This document shows, one piece after another, positions 40,978 to 50,770 of a stretch of DNA of 64,000 nucleotides. Every line of letters starts with the position of its first letter. Positions within the stretch are counted from its first letter, which is position 1. The notes under the pieces are model-generated. The model did no database searches and was not told the origin of the DNA. It saw only the letters and a list, made by a program, of their open reading frames with translations. The position numbers and the translations under genes are program-made. The stretch is from Bacteroidota bacterium (GTDB lineage: Bacteria > Bacteroidota > Bacteroidia > Bacteroidales > UBA4417). The stretch covers positions 1-64,000 of the forward strand of contig JAKLFM010000004.1 of NCBI GenBank assembly GCA_022711175.1. Direction: 5' to 3'.

Positions 40978-41778
40978 TCATCCTCCGATGTTATAAAATT
41001 CGCCACCGAAGTTGCTTGTTCCGCATTGAGGTTTGTTCTCGAGGGCGAGCCGGAGGGCTTTTTCCACCCCTAATGTACGGACATTATATTCCATGGCATT
41101 AAACAGGCATGGTTTTATCATACCATTGGCTGTGAGCCTCAACCGGTTGCATCGGCTGCAATCGCCGCCGGTCCCGCCATCCACAATATAAAATTCACCG
41201 TTTTCGAGGTCCATTTCACGGATAAACCGCACATCAAGGCCGTTTGTTTTTGCAAATGCGGCAACTTCAGCAGCATCGGGCTCGTCAGATGATTTTTTGA
41301 TGACACAGTTAATTTTTATCGGCGACAAGCCGGCGTCTTTAGCGGCAGTAATTCCATCGAACACTTTCTGAACGTGTCCTCCGCGTGTTATCTCGCTGTA
41401 CCTCATGGGATTCACCGCATCGAGGCTTACGTTTACCCGCATGAGTCCGGCATTTTTCAACGGCAATGCATACGTTTCGAGCAACTGGCCGTTGGTTGTC
41501 ATACTCAGGTCTTTGATCTCCTTAATACCTGCAATCATCGCTACGAGGTCAACAATACCTTTACGCACCAGCGGTTCACCGCCTGTAATCCTCACTTTGT
41601 CAACACCTAGTTGTACGGCTGATTTCACTACAGTGAGTATTTCCTCGAAACTGAGGATGTCGCTGTGCTGCATCATTTGAACCCCTTCGGCGGGCATGCA
41701 ATACCGGCATCGCAGGTTGCAACGGTCGGTTACCGAAATCCGCAGGTAATTGATATGCCGGTTATAGGAGTCGAACAT
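40978..41778 (-). CDS. moaA: GTP 3',8-cyclase MoaA, compact form
   Basis: A 266-residue radical SAM enzyme that starts molybdopterin synthesis from GTP. The SAM cluster is C20, C24 and C27 (CNLRCRYC). The second cluster is C207, C210 and C224, with GTP-binding Arg in CNRLRLT. The chain ends in NIGG, the conserved Gly-Gly tail. It is about 55-65 residues shorter than usual: only 17 residues separate RFIREMD (end 190) from the second cluster, where roughly 65-70 are normal. All known key residues remain, so I treat it as functional. It overlaps moeA by 17 nt. Confidence 0.88.
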   Translation of the reverse strand: MFDSYNRHINYLRISVTDRCNLRCRYCMPAEGVQMMQHSDILSFEEILTVVKSAVQLGVDKVRITGGEPLVRKGIVDLVAMIAGIKEIKDLSMTTNGQLLETYALPLKNAGLMRVNVSLDAVNPMRYSEITRGGHVQKVFDGITAAKDAGLSPIKINCVIKKSSDEPDAAEVAAFAKTNGLDVRFIREMDLENGEFYIVDGGTGGDCSRCNRLRLTANGMIKPCLFNAMEYNVRTLGVEKALRLALENKPQCGTSNFGGEFYNIGG

Positions 41779-42937
41779 CTACTAAATCACCTTTCAGCAA
41801 CTCCGTCTGGCCAATTTCGATTGAAATAATGCCGTCGGCATGAACAAATGAATGAATATGCGCCGAGCCATGGTATTCGACCGGCAAAATGGTAGCCTGT
41901 GTGGTGATTTTGACCGGCAAAAACGATTTGCGCGACGATTTTTTACGTCGGTAGTCAACACCCATCGGAATGCGGAGGATTCTCTCATCGTCGGCAGAGC
42001 CTGTCATCCTGCGTATGAGCATTCCGCCAAGCAGATGAAACTGCACAAATGCCGACACAGGGTTACCCGGCAATCCAAACAGAAACTGCCTGCCCTTTGT
42101 CGCAAAAATGGTTGGTTTACCGGGCTGAACAGCCATGGTACGGAATTTTATATCAAATCCTGATTTTTCGATAATTGCCGGAACAAAGTCGAAATCGCCA
42201 ACCGAAACGCCGCCGGTGAGCAGGATAATGTCACTTTGCAGGCTTGCTGCCTGAATTTTATCGAAGGTAACCGCTTCATTATCACCTGCAATGCCGTAGT
42301 AACGGGCTTCGCAACCGGCATTTTCGGCCTGCGCCAGCAATTGCCATGCATTGCTGTTGCGTATCTGGGCATCGCATGGAAGTTGTGAAGGTTCAACCAG
42401 TTCGTCGCCGGTCGAGATAACGGCAACACGCGGCTTTTTACTCACGAGGGGTTCGGCACAGCCCACCGATGCCAGGATGGCAATATCCTGTGGTTTTATC
42501 CTGATTCCTTTTTCAAGAACAAGGCTGCCGCGGCTGATATCCTCGGCTTTGTAAGCGATGTTATCGGAAGAGTGTTGAGCAACAAACCGGATTTTGTTTT
42601 CGCCGGTTTGCTTCACATCCTCAATCATGATAACTATATCGGCACCTTCGGGAACCATTCCACCGGTCATAAGTTTTGAACACTGGCCTTTGGAAATTGT
42701 CATCACCGGCTTCCTTCCTGCAGGAATTACTTCATTAACAACAAGTTCGCTATCCAAATCTTCGCGCCGGCAGGCATACCCGTCAACCGCCGATTTGTTG
42801 AACGGAGGCATATCCATATCCGAAAAAACGTCTTCGGCCAAAATGCGCCCATTGGCATCGAACAGGCTTATACGCTCGGTTCCGGTTTCAATAGCCGAAA
42901 GTGCCACTGTTCCAAGAGCCTCTTCAAATGTTATCAT
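41762..42937 (-). CDS. moeA: Molybdopterin molybdotransferase
   Basis: A 391-residue enzyme that inserts molybdate into adenylated molybdopterin. DMDMPPFNKSAVDGYACRRE (about residues 47-66) is the MoeA signature, and TGGVSVGDFDFVP (about 236-248) with FGLPGNPVSAFVQF (about 285-298) form the molybdopterin-binding domain III. I start at the ATG at 42937 because it follows the TAACTTTG promoter at 42962-42955; the longer frame to 42967 crosses that element. It is the first gene of the Moco operon. Confidence 0.95.
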   Translation of the reverse strand: MITFEEALGTVALSAIETGTERISLFDANGRILAEDVFSDMDMPPFNKSAVDGYACRREDLDSELVVNEVIPAGRKPVMTISKGQCSKLMTGGMVPEGADIVIMIEDVKQTGENKIRFVAQHSSDNIAYKAEDISRGSLVLEKGIRIKPQDIAILASVGCAEPLVSKKPRVAVISTGDELVEPSQLPCDAQIRNSNAWQLLAQAENAGCEARYYGIAGDNEAVTFDKIQAASLQSDIILLTGGVSVGDFDFVPAIIEKSGFDIKFRTMAVQPGKPTIFATKGRQFLFGLPGNPVSAFVQFHLLGGMLIRRMTGSADDERILRIPMGVDYRRKKSSRKSFLPVKITTQATILPVEYHGSAHIHSFVHADGIISIEIGQTELLKGDLVDVRLL

Positions 42938-42954
42938 CGTATCGAATTTCGCCA

Positions 42955-42962
42955 CAAAGTTA
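42955..42962 (-). promoter_or_regulatory. -7 element (TAACTTTG) of the Moco operon
   Basis: On the minus strand this is a perfect TAnnTTTG match, 17 bases before the ATG at 42937. No molybdenum-responsive leader fold is apparent, as the leader is too short. Confidence 0.55.
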
Positions 42963-43116
42963 ATCATCCTGAACTAAGGTAAAATATCGTTTTTCGGTTC
43001 AGTTGTATCTTGCTTTGCCACTGGATGTTATGATTATTCTTGCCAACAGAAGTGACTGTGATGAAACTCATTTCCAGGATCATGTCAAAGAATGAACAAT
43101 TTTACAGGATTCTTAC

Positions 43117-43124
43117 TAAGTTTG
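43117..43124 (+). promoter_or_regulatory. -7 element (TAAGTTTG) of the small membrane protein gene
   Basis: A perfect TAnnTTTG match, 22 bases before the ATG at 43147. Confidence 0.5.
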
Positions 43125-43146
43125 TATTATTCAAAAAACAGCAACC

Positions 43147-43596
43147 ATGGCCGAAAACAATACTCAAACCGGAGCCGGAACAACGCAGGGTGTGAAGTCA
43201 GAAACACCCGCCAGGAAAGTGATGCGGCGTGTGAGGAAAATATTTTACTGGTTTATTTTCCTTTTCATCATACTCATCGCCGCTTTTGTTTACTGGAAAT
43301 ACTTCTTTACCTACAGCGACGGTTACCGGGCCGGATTATTGCAGAAGTTTTCACGGAAAGGCACCATTTTTAAAACCTACGAAGGCGAAATTATACTCAG
43401 CAGCGTGCAGAGTAATAAGGACGTGGTTCTTGCCTCGGAGAAGTTTTTCTTTTCGGTGAAGAAAGGACATATTGTGAACCAGCTCGACAGCATCCAGGGC
43501 CGGTTCATTGTTATACACTACACCGAGAAAAATGGGGTGCTGCCGTGGCGTGGCGAATCGCGTTACCTTGTTGACAGTGTGCGGGTTGAACGCTGA
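43147..43596 (+). CDS. Single-pass membrane protein of a conserved Bacteroidota family
   Basis: A 149-residue protein. A polar N-terminus (residues 1-30) is followed by one transmembrane helix (about residues 37-54, WFIFLFIILIAAFVYW) and then a beta-rich C-terminal domain (YSDGYRAGLLQKFSRKG, FKTYEGEIILSS, FVIHYTEKNG-like). Homologues in this phylum are common and are sometimes mislabelled as 6-phosphogluconate dehydrogenase; there is no such domain here. The function is unknown. It converges on ppk1. Confidence 0.75.
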   Translation: MAENNTQTGAGTTQGVKSETPARKVMRRVRKIFYWFIFLFIILIAAFVYWKYFFTYSDGYRAGLLQKFSRKGTIFKTYEGEIILSSVQSNKDVVLASEKFFFSVKKGHIVNQLDSIQGRFIVIHYTEKNGVLPWRGESRYLVDSVRVER

Positions 43597-43608
43597 TGAA
43601 ACCTCCGG

Positions 43609-45672
43609 TTACAAGCTCCTGTTCCTGAAAAAGGCATAAGTCTCGAACTGCGACTGTATTTTTTGTTCGCCGGTTTCCCTATCCCGGTATTCGTTGGTGT
43701 TTTTTTCGCCCAGGAAGCGCGCCTTGGAATTATCGCTCCATTGAATCTGCAGCATTTTCATAAGTTCCTGCTGTAACGCTTTATCATAAACCGGACAGGC
43801 GGTTTCAATACGGTTATCGAAATTGCGCACCATCCAGTCGGCCGACGAGATGAAATACTTATTATCGCCGCCATCGCAGAAAACAAATACCCGTGCATGT
43901 TCGAGATAGCGGTCAACAATGCTGATGGCTTCGATATTATCGCTAAGCCCCGGAACTCCCGGAATTAAAACGCAAATACCCCTGATAATCAGTTTAATTT
44001 TTACACCCGACTGGCTGGCTTCATAGAGTTTCCGTACAATTTTTTCATCCGCCAGGCTGTTCAGCTTAAGTATTATCCATGCTTCCCTGCCTTTTTTTGC
44101 GATACGTATCTCATTATTAATTAGCCTTATGAAAAAATTGCGCATAGCAAAAGGCGCCACCACGAGGTGCTTGAAACGGGGAATGCTGTACTTTGAATCG
44201 AAAAGGTGAAAAACGGTATTTACTTCGGAGGCTATTTCCTTGTTGGCGGTAAAAAGGGTTGAATCGGCGTAGATTTTTGCGGTTGTTTCGTTGAAATTGC
44301 CAGTGCTGATGCCAGCATAGTAAACATTCTTTTCGTCAATTTCGTGGCGGCGGATAAGCAGCAGTTTGGCATGAACCTTAAATCCGGGAATTGATTGAAT
44401 GACGCGTACCCCTTCTTCCTGCATTTTTTCAGCCCAGAAGATGTTGGCTTCCTCATCGAACCTGGCCTGTACTTCGAGGAAAACCGTTACTTCCTTACCG
44501 TTGCGGGCCGCGTTAATCAGGGCATTCACAACATTTGAAGAACTGGCAACCCTGTAAAGTGTCATTTTAATGGCTCTCACCTGCGGATCGATGGATGCTT
44601 CGCGCAACAGGTCGATGATATGATGAAACGACTGGTAAGGGTAATGAACCATGATATCCGTTTTGCGGATACGGGAAAAAATGCTCTCCTTTCCCGACAA
44701 AGCCGGGTGGGAAAGCGGAGGCCACTTTTCAAACGTCGCACCCGGGATTTCCAGGTCGGGGAAATGCATAAAATCGCGGAAGTTGTGATAGCGGCCGCTA
44801 GGCAGCACCGTATCGCGCTTGGTGATCTGAAGCATTGCCAGTAATATATTCAGAAGTTTTTCAGGCATGTGCCGGTCGTAGGTAAACCTCACCGGCGAAC
44901 CAACATCCCTCTGCTTGAGGCTTTCGCTCATGATTTCGAGGAAACTCTTCGAAATATCGCTGTCAATATCAAGCTCGGCATCGCGGGTAAACTTGATGGC
45001 ATAAGCCCTGAAAACATTAAAACCGAAAACCGAGAAAATGTCGTCGAGGCAGTACCGGATAATATCGTCGAGCAGGATAATGTACTTTTTATCCTCCTGG
45101 TCAGGGAGCCTTAGGAACCTGGGCAGCGGGCCCACCGGCACTTCAATCAGCGCATAGCGTTCGCGGTCAGCGTTGTTGCGCACCTGCAGCACGACGGCGA
45201 GGTAGAGTGAACGGTCGTCGAGCGTGGCTTTGCGCAGGTTTCCCAGCATGATCGGGAAGAGCTTCGACCGAACATTTTCCTGGAAATAGGCCGAGACAAA
45301 TTCTCCCTGTTCTTTCGTCAGTTCTTTTTCGTTGACAATAAACACATTGTTCTTTGCCAGGTCATGGACAATTGAGCGGAAAATTCCCTGGAACTCCACC
45401 TGCTTTTGTTTGTCAACCAGGTTGATCTCCTTGAGCGTTTTCCTGGGATTAATGCTCACATCGCCATAGAGTTTTTTGTTAACCCCGGTCATGCGGTTGA
45501 GTGTGGCTACCCTGATGCGGAAAAACTCATCCAGGTTATTGGAGTATATACCCAGGAATTTGATTTTTTCGAGAAGGGGTGTGTCCGGATCAATCGATTC
45601 CTGCAACACCCGTGCATTGAATTGCAGCCAGGAGAGTTCCCGGTTGATTATATGCGCTTTCTTTTTGGCCAT
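43609..45672 (-). CDS. ppk1: Polyphosphate kinase 1
   Basis: A 687-residue enzyme that makes polyphosphate from ATP, reversibly. It opens INRELSWLQFNARVLQESID, the PPK1 N domain. The catalytic part has the two phospholipase D-like sites: GFKVHAKLLLIRR (about residue 430, with the phosphorylated His) and YLEHARVFVFCDGGDNKYFI (split, about 585-605) followed by SSADWMVRN. Length is normal. The phosphohistidine phosphatase-like gene upstream on the same strand is 77 bases away. Confidence 0.96.
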   Translation of the reverse strand: MAKKKAHIINRELSWLQFNARVLQESIDPDTPLLEKIKFLGIYSNNLDEFFRIRVATLNRMTGVNKKLYGDVSINPRKTLKEINLVDKQKQVEFQGIFRSIVHDLAKNNVFIVNEKELTKEQGEFVSAYFQENVRSKLFPIMLGNLRKATLDDRSLYLAVVLQVRNNADRERYALIEVPVGPLPRFLRLPDQEDKKYIILLDDIIRYCLDDIFSVFGFNVFRAYAIKFTRDAELDIDSDISKSFLEIMSESLKQRDVGSPVRFTYDRHMPEKLLNILLAMLQITKRDTVLPSGRYHNFRDFMHFPDLEIPGATFEKWPPLSHPALSGKESIFSRIRKTDIMVHYPYQSFHHIIDLLREASIDPQVRAIKMTLYRVASSSNVVNALINAARNGKEVTVFLEVQARFDEEANIFWAEKMQEEGVRVIQSIPGFKVHAKLLLIRRHEIDEKNVYYAGISTGNFNETTAKIYADSTLFTANKEIASEVNTVFHLFDSKYSIPRFKHLVVAPFAMRNFFIRLINNEIRIAKKGREAWIILKLNSLADEKIVRKLYEASQSGVKIKLIIRGICVLIPGVPGLSDNIEAISIVDRYLEHARVFVFCDGGDNKYFISSADWMVRNFDNRIETACPVYDKALQQELMKMLQIQWSDNSKARFLGEKNTNEYRDRETGEQKIQSQFETYAFFRNRSL

Positions 45673-45700
45673 AGTTTCCGGAATTTATCCGTAATTGAAT

Positions 45701-45708
45701 CAAAGATA
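45701..45708 (-). promoter_or_regulatory. -7 element (TATCTTTG) of ppk1
   Basis: On the minus strand this is a perfect TAnnTTTG match, 28 bases before the ATG at 45672, so ppk1 has its own promoter. Confidence 0.5.
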
Positions 45709-45749
45709 CAGATATAACGCCCCTGCAGGCAACAATGTTTTGATTAAGT

Positions 45750-46244
45750 TTATGTTAACATTGAAGGAAATATCATGAATGCAACTTCTGCCTTACATAT
45801 TCCGGTTTCAGTCCAGGTATCCGTGTTGAAATGCAAAGAAACAACTCCCGAGGTCGGCAAAGAGTCGAAAGGAGAATTATTGTATTGAGATGCAAGTAAA
45901 TATAGTGCCGGGTTATGGCCAACGATCATCACGCGGTTTACATCATCGGGCAACGAAAAAAGCACATCCTGAATGTTTTCAGGCAGAGCCTCGTAAACCG
46001 AATCTTCAACAATAAAATCCCCGGGGTCAACCCCGAGTTCGCAGGCAAATATTTTAGCCGTTTCAAATGCCCTGGCAGCCGGGCTGGTTATAAGTTTCTC
46101 AATACCAATGTTTTTGTCAGCCAGATACCTGGCGATTCGTTTGGTCCGTTTGCGTCCCTCGGCAGTAAGAGGCCGTTTAATATCCTCAAACAAAGTATCA
46201 TCATGGGAAGCTTTTCCGTGACGAACAAGTATGACTGATTTCAT
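45750..46244 (-). CDS. SixA-like phosphohistidine phosphatase family protein
   Basis: A 164-residue histidine phosphatase. The phospho-acceptor is in MKSVILVRHGKAS (RHG), and the second conserved His is in MIVGHNPALYLL (about residue 107-118). SixA in E. coli removes phosphate from a histidine phosphotransfer protein. The start at 46244 gives the usual family beginning; five more residues upstream are unlikely. The receiver-Hpt protein at 12574-13344 would be a conceivable class of partner, but nothing links them directly. Confidence 0.85.
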   Translation of the reverse strand: MKSVILVRHGKASHDDTLFEDIKRPLTAEGRKRTKRIARYLADKNIGIEKLITSPAARAFETAKIFACELGVDPGDFIVEDSVYEALPENIQDVLFSLPDDVNRVMIVGHNPALYLLASQYNNSPFDSLPTSGVVSLHFNTDTWTETGICKAEVAFMIFPSMLT

Positions 46245-46337
46245 AATGCAAAGAAACAAACCATAAGATGAATACGAAATTACATTAATCTCTTAAAGAA
46301 ACAGAAGATGTTTAGATGCACAAACCACTTATAATTG

Positions 46338-46431
46338 CTCTCTGTGGCGCTCTGTGCCTTCTCTGAGTAACTCTGTGCAACAATACTTTATAGTTACACA
46401 AAGAGCACAAAGGAGACACAAAGTACACAAA
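46338..46431. repeat. Imperfect palindrome of CTCTGTG/CTTTGTG heptamers
   Basis: Left arm (46338-46382) holds CTCTGTGGCG, CTCTGTGCCTT, CTCTGAGTAA and CTCTGTGCAAC; right arm (46393-46431) holds GTTACACAAAG, AGCACAAAG, GAGACACAAAG and TACACAAA. The right arm is a loose reverse complement of the left. It lies between the sixA-like and glyA genes. Similar intergenic sequences occur in many bacteria; their role is not known to me. Confidence 0.6.
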
Positions 46432-46477
46432 AGCAGACTTCTGAGAGAGCCTGTTGAGTATTAGATTTGTCTGAAAA

Positions 46478-47758
46478 TTAGTAGGCGAACAGCGGGAAGC
46501 CACTCATCAGATCGTTCACTTTGCTGCGTACTTTTTCAATAACGGCCTCATTGTCAATATTTGCGATCACCTCGTCAATCAGGTCAACGATCACCGGCAT
46601 ATGTTCTTCTTTCAATCCCCTGGTGGTGATTGCGGGTGTACCCACCCTGATTCCTGAAGTGGTAAACGGAGTGCGGCTGTCGAAAGGCACCATATTTTTA
46701 TTGATGGTGATATCAGCTTTTACCAGGGTATTTTCTACCTGCTTGCCTGTGATTTCGGGGAATTTTGAACGCAGGTCGATGAGCATCAGGTGATTATCGG
46801 TTCCGCCCGAAATTACTTTGTAGCCTTTATTTACAAAGGCTTTGGCCATCACCTGGGCATTCTTCTTAACCTGGATAATGTATTCCATGTATTCGTCGCT
46901 TAAGGCTTCGCCGAATGCAACTGCCTTTGATGCAATTACATGCTCCAGCGGCCCGCCCTGCACACCGGGGAATACAGAACTATCAAGCAGTGCCGACATC
47001 ATTTTGGTCTCGCCTTTGGGCGTTTTGAGCCCCCAGGGATTTTCAAAATCCTTGCCCATGAGGATCATACCACCGCGCGGGCCACGCAGGGTTTTGTGGG
47101 TTGTGGTGGTAACAATGTGGCAGTATGGAATCGGGTCGTTGAGCAGTCCACGGGCAATAAGTCCGGCAGGATGGGCGATGTCGGCCATCAATATAGCGCC
47201 GATTTTATCGGCAATGGTGCGCATACGCTTGTAATCCCAGTCGCGGCTGTAGGCCGAAGCGCCGGAAATGATCAGTTTTGGCTTGCCTGCCAGCGCCACT
47301 TCTTCCATCTTATCATAATTGATGGTTCCGGTTTCTTCCTCCACACCGTAAGCAATCACGTTATAAAGAATGCCTGACGAATTCACGGGGCTGCCGTGCG
47401 AAAGGTGCCCGCCATGCGACAGGTTGAGACCCATAAATGTATCTCCCGGTTTCAGAACCGTCATCAGCACGGCCATGTTGGCCTGTGCACCCGAGTGTGG
47501 TTGCACGTTGGCCCATGCGGCGCCAAACAGCGCTTTGGCACGGTCAATCGCTATCTGCTCGGTTTGATCCACTACCTGGCAACCGCCATAATAGCGACGG
47601 CCGGGATAACCTTCGGCATATTTGTTGGTTAAAACCGAACCCATGGCTTTAAGCACCTGCTCACTCACGAAGTTTTCGGAGGCAATCAGCTCAATGCCAT
47701 GCATCTGGCGTTCTTTTTCTTTCCTGATGAGGTTGAAAACGGTAGTATCCTTTTTCAT
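46478..47758 (-). CDS. glyA: Serine hydroxymethyltransferase
   Basis: A 426-residue PLP enzyme that interconverts serine and glycine and supplies 5,10-methylenetetrahydrofolate. The PLP lysine is K222 in [26 protein letters not shown] (about residues 21-33), [10 protein letters not shown] and [10 protein letters not shown] are also standard. Length is normal. It is a single-gene unit with its own promoter at 47823-47816. Confidence 0.97.
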   Translation of the reverse strand: MKKDTTVFNLIRKEKERQMHGIELIASENFVSEQVLKAMGSVLTNKYAEGYPGRRYYGGCQVVDQTEQIAIDRAKALFGAAWANVQPHSGAQANMAVLMTVLKPGDTFMGLNLSHGGHLSHGSPVNSSGILYNVIAYGVEEETGTINYDKMEEVALAGKPKLIISGASAYSRDWDYKRMRTIADKIGAILMADIAHPAGLIARGLLNDPIPYCHIVTTTTHKTLRGPRGGMILMGKDFENPWGLKTPKGETKMMSALLDSSVFPGVQGGPLEHVIASKAVAFGEALSDEYMEYIIQVKKNAQVMAKAFVNKGYKVISGGTDNHLMLIDLRSKFPEITGKQVENTLVKADITINKNMVPFDSRTPFTTSGIRVGTPAITTRGLKEEHMPVIVDLIDEVIANIDNEAVIEKVRSKVNDLMSGFPLFAY

Positions 47759-47815
47759 GATTCTATGTTCAGATGATTGATAATTAACAGTTTACAGGAA
47801 CTTATAGCAACACGT

Positions 47816-47823
47816 CAAAGGTA
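47816..47823 (-). promoter_or_regulatory. -7 element (TACCTTTG) of glyA
   Basis: On the minus strand this is a perfect TAnnTTTG match, 57 bases before the glyA ATG at 47758. Confidence 0.5.
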
Positions 47824-47898
47824 GGAAATTGATTGTAATAGCCATCACCAATAGCCTTGGTTTTTCAGAGAAATACTGAAAAACATTTTCTTATTTGA

Positions 47899-50670
47899 TT
47901 ACTTCCTCCACTCCTCCTGCTCCTTGCTTTCCCTGATCATATCCGGAACATTGTCAAGGGCGGGGCCTTGCTCCAGCGCCTTCCAGTTGAATTTTTCGTC
48001 CAGCGGATCAAGGGCTTTCTGCGGTTCAAATATGCGCGAATCAACCGGTAATGCCCGGTAAGGAGTAAAGTCCGGAACATCGGTAAAGAAATCCGAAAGA
48101 TCGCTGGCTCCTGCATCGTACTGGTTCAGGTAAGGAATCCCGAGTATATTCCAGAAAGTCTTGAAAATACTCCCGAAACTGTAATGCACATGGCTTACAT
48201 AGTCTTTTTTAGCGTAAGGCGATACAACCATCAGTATGCTCCGGTGAGCATCAATGTGGTCAACACCGTTCTGGGCATCATCTTCGGTAATAAAAACCGC
48301 CATATTTTTCCAGTAAGGAGAGTGCGACAGGAACTCAATGATCCTGCCCACAGCGAGGTCGTTATCAGCCATATAGCTTTCGCGGAAAGGATAGCCGGCA
48401 TCGGGCCGTTCACCGGCCCCGTGATCGTTAGGCAGAATAACCGTGAGCATACCGGGCAGTTCTGCCTTGCCTTCACCCCACTTTTCATTGAATTCCTGCA
48501 TGAACAGGTTCACCCTAAACTGATCGGGTATAGCCATGTTGAAAGTGGGATAGATATGCGATGTACGGTCATACATAGGAGCAGGCATAGGGAAGTTCGC
48601 CACCTGCTTGATACCCATGTATTTGTAATTATCCTGGTAGTCAGCCGGTTCAAACATCACCCCGAAGCCGAAGTTGAAGAAACTGATGCCATGCCTTGCC
48701 AGGTGATCCCACATGGAACCGGCTTCGTTGTAATCTTCAGGATAAATGGCTCCCGAAGCCCCGTTCATTCCGAGGTTGCCCGGCGCATTGCTGTTCTCGC
48801 GGTACTCTCGGTTGCCGCCATAGTTGGCCGGAGTGGTCGATTCAACCCATTCGTTGGGGTATGTGTTTGCGAGCCAGCGGTGGCCGTCAGCCGAAACATC
48901 ACTGTCGACATAGAAATTATCAGCAATCGCATACCGGTTAGCCAGTTGCAGGTGATTGGGCATGACGGTTGCAAAGTTCACTTTCTGATCCTTTTTGCCA
49001 TTCGTGAACGAAACATTGGCGCCATAACGGGCAATTGAAGCATCGCCGTTGCTTTTCACCACCTGCCCGAAAATCTCGTCATATGTGCGGTTCTCCTTGG
49101 AAATAAAAACAATGTGTTTGATTGGTGAAGATTTTTCACCGGGATACAAAGGAACCGGGTTCTTGCTCCTGCCGGCAAAATCATCGCTTTTTGGTTCCCT
49201 GAACAGGAAGTTATTGTCAATGACTTTTTGTGTAAGCGACTTCATCATCTCGTCGGAAGGAATATCGAGCACTTCGACGGTGCCTTTCATCAGGCTGCCG
49301 ATATACGTGCCTTCGGGGCCTTTCATGAAAGCTGCACCCCCGTTTGGCCCGCTTCCAAAGCCTTTGGCATTGGCGACCACCAGCTTCCTGCCGTCAGCAG
49401 TCACTTTGAGTTTTGCCGGGAACCAGCCGGCAGGGATATGCCCGATGACTTGCAGTGTTTTCGTATCAATAACACCGATTGCATTCAGCCCTGACTCAGC
49501 CACATAGAGCCTTTTTCCATCGGGCGATAACGCCAGCCCGAAGGGAATAATGCCGCGTAGTTTTTGAAGCCTTTTGTCAGGACAAAGGCTGATGTTTTTT
49601 ACCACTGCTTTCTTCCTGGCGTCAATCACGCTGATGTTGTCGTTGTTGCCGTTGCTGCAAAACACGTACCTGCCGTCAGTAACCAGTGAATTGGGGCTCG
49701 AACCTCCCACGGCAGGTATCCCTTCGACCATCTGACCAACGCGTGTACCGGTTTTTATCTTTGCTGTTACCTTTGGCCTCCCCGGATTCTGAACATCCAC
49801 AGTCCAAACTGAAAATGATTCATCCGAATCCATCGATCCAAGGCCCGGAATATCGAGGGTGTCGTTTTTTATTCCTTTCTCCGCTTCCTCGCTGCCATAA
49901 GCAAATGCAGGATAATCCAGCACGCCATTTTTCCATTCGCCCTGTTTCTTCTTCTTTACTAAACTGTATTTATACATCCCGACATTGGCTACGAATACCT
50001 GTTTTTCATCGGGTGAAAGGCATATCCCGAAAGGGTATCTCCCTACTTCGGCACTTGAGATAAGTTTACGGTTCACTGCATCTGCCACAATCATTCTGAA
50101 ACCGATCTGATCGACAGCATAGATCGTCTTTCCATCGCGAGATAAAACCAGGTCGCCGATGTAGCCGTGCGAATAGTCATGTTTCGCATCTTTGAAGGCG
50201 CAATCAATAAACCCTTGTTTTTCACCGGTTTGAATATCAAAAATGAAGATCTTATTTTCCTGTCCGCCGGCCACGTACACCAGTCTATTGTCGGGCGAAA
50301 CGGCTATCCCCATGAAAACCGAAGCCAAAACCCCGTCGTCAGTGGCAGGGCCGGGCGGCACCTGCTGAATACCTGGAGCATCGGACTGCAGGTTACGTAA
50401 AATGGTAATACTCAACGGCTGAATACCCGAATTGGCGGTAACGGCAATGTTACCATCAGGGTTTATGGCCAGTCCGTATGGATGCGGCGCCACGGTATAG
50501 CATTTGCCGGCAGGGGTAATGAGCCGTCCGTTGGGAATCACAGTGACGCCCTGCTTGTCGATACTTGTAAACCTGTCACCTGCCGGAGCCGAGAGTATGA
50601 AATCAGGTTTCTGCGCCTGTACGGTCAGGATGCAGATGACTGACAATAAGAAAGTTGCTGAACTTTTCAT
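47899..50670 (-). CDS. YncE-like beta-propeller fused to a phosphoesterase (alkaline phosphatase superfamily)
   Basis: A 923-residue exported protein. The signal is MKSSATFLLSVICILTVQAQ. Residues about 25-470 are a YncE-type propeller with repeats such as AVSPDNRLVYVAG, CLSPDEKQVFVAN and ALSPDGKRLYVAE. Residues about 520-900 are a phosphoesterase domain: HIVFISKENRTYDEIFGQ (metal and Thr nucleophile region), VSADGHRW, LPNDHG and FITEDDAQNGVDHIDAHR. It probably cleaves phosphodiesters or phosphomonoesters in the periplasm. I start at 50670 after the TACATTTG promoter; the longer frame to 50763 crosses that element. Confidence 0.9.
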   Translation of the reverse strand: MKSSATFLLSVICILTVQAQKPDFILSAPAGDRFTSIDKQGVTVIPNGRLITPAGKCYTVAPHPYGLAINPDGNIAVTANSGIQPLSITILRNLQSDAPGIQQVPPGPATDDGVLASVFMGIAVSPDNRLVYVAGGQENKIFIFDIQTGEKQGFIDCAFKDAKHDYSHGYIGDLVLSRDGKTIYAVDQIGFRMIVADAVNRKLISSAEVGRYPFGICLSPDEKQVFVANVGMYKYSLVKKKKQGEWKNGVLDYPAFAYGSEEAEKGIKNDTLDIPGLGSMDSDESFSVWTVDVQNPGRPKVTAKIKTGTRVGQMVEGIPAVGGSSPNSLVTDGRYVFCSNGNNDNISVIDARKKAVVKNISLCPDKRLQKLRGIIPFGLALSPDGKRLYVAESGLNAIGVIDTKTLQVIGHIPAGWFPAKLKVTADGRKLVVANAKGFGSGPNGGAAFMKGPEGTYIGSLMKGTVEVLDIPSDEMMKSLTQKVIDNNFLFREPKSDDFAGRSKNPVPLYPGEKSSPIKHIVFISKENRTYDEIFGQVVKSNGDASIARYGANVSFTNGKKDQKVNFATVMPNHLQLANRYAIADNFYVDSDVSADGHRWLANTYPNEWVESTTPANYGGNREYRENSNAPGNLGMNGASGAIYPEDYNEAGSMWDHLARHGISFFNFGFGVMFEPADYQDNYKYMGIKQVANFPMPAPMYDRTSHIYPTFNMAIPDQFRVNLFMQEFNEKWGEGKAELPGMLTVILPNDHGAGERPDAGYPFRESYMADNDLAVGRIIEFLSHSPYWKNMAVFITEDDAQNGVDHIDAHRSILMVVSPYAKKDYVSHVHYSFGSIFKTFWNILGIPYLNQYDAGASDLSDFFTDVPDFTPYRALPVDSRIFEPQKALDPLDEKFNWKALEQGPALDNVPDMIRESKEQEEWRK

Positions 50671-50689
50671 GGGAATAATTCTGAAAAAA

Positions 50690-50697
50690 CAAATGTA
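50690..50697 (-). promoter_or_regulatory. -7 element (TACATTTG) of the YncE/phosphoesterase gene
   Basis: On the minus strand this is a perfect TAnnTTTG match, 19 bases before the ATG at 50670. It fixes the start. Confidence 0.55.
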
Positions 50698-50770
50698 AGC
50701 CATAACACGAACCAAAACCTTACCAAAGGCAAACAATTGGCATGTTTCCATCTGCCTCGACAAAAACGGT

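Noticed and set aside
40978-41778. moaA as a pseudogene because it is short
   Set aside because: Both cysteine clusters, the Arg residues and the GG tail are intact, and the frame is open and coupled to moeA.
48184-49038. 284-codon open frame on the plus strand
   Set aside because: It lies wholly antisense to the well-supported YncE/phosphoesterase gene and shows no recognisable domain.
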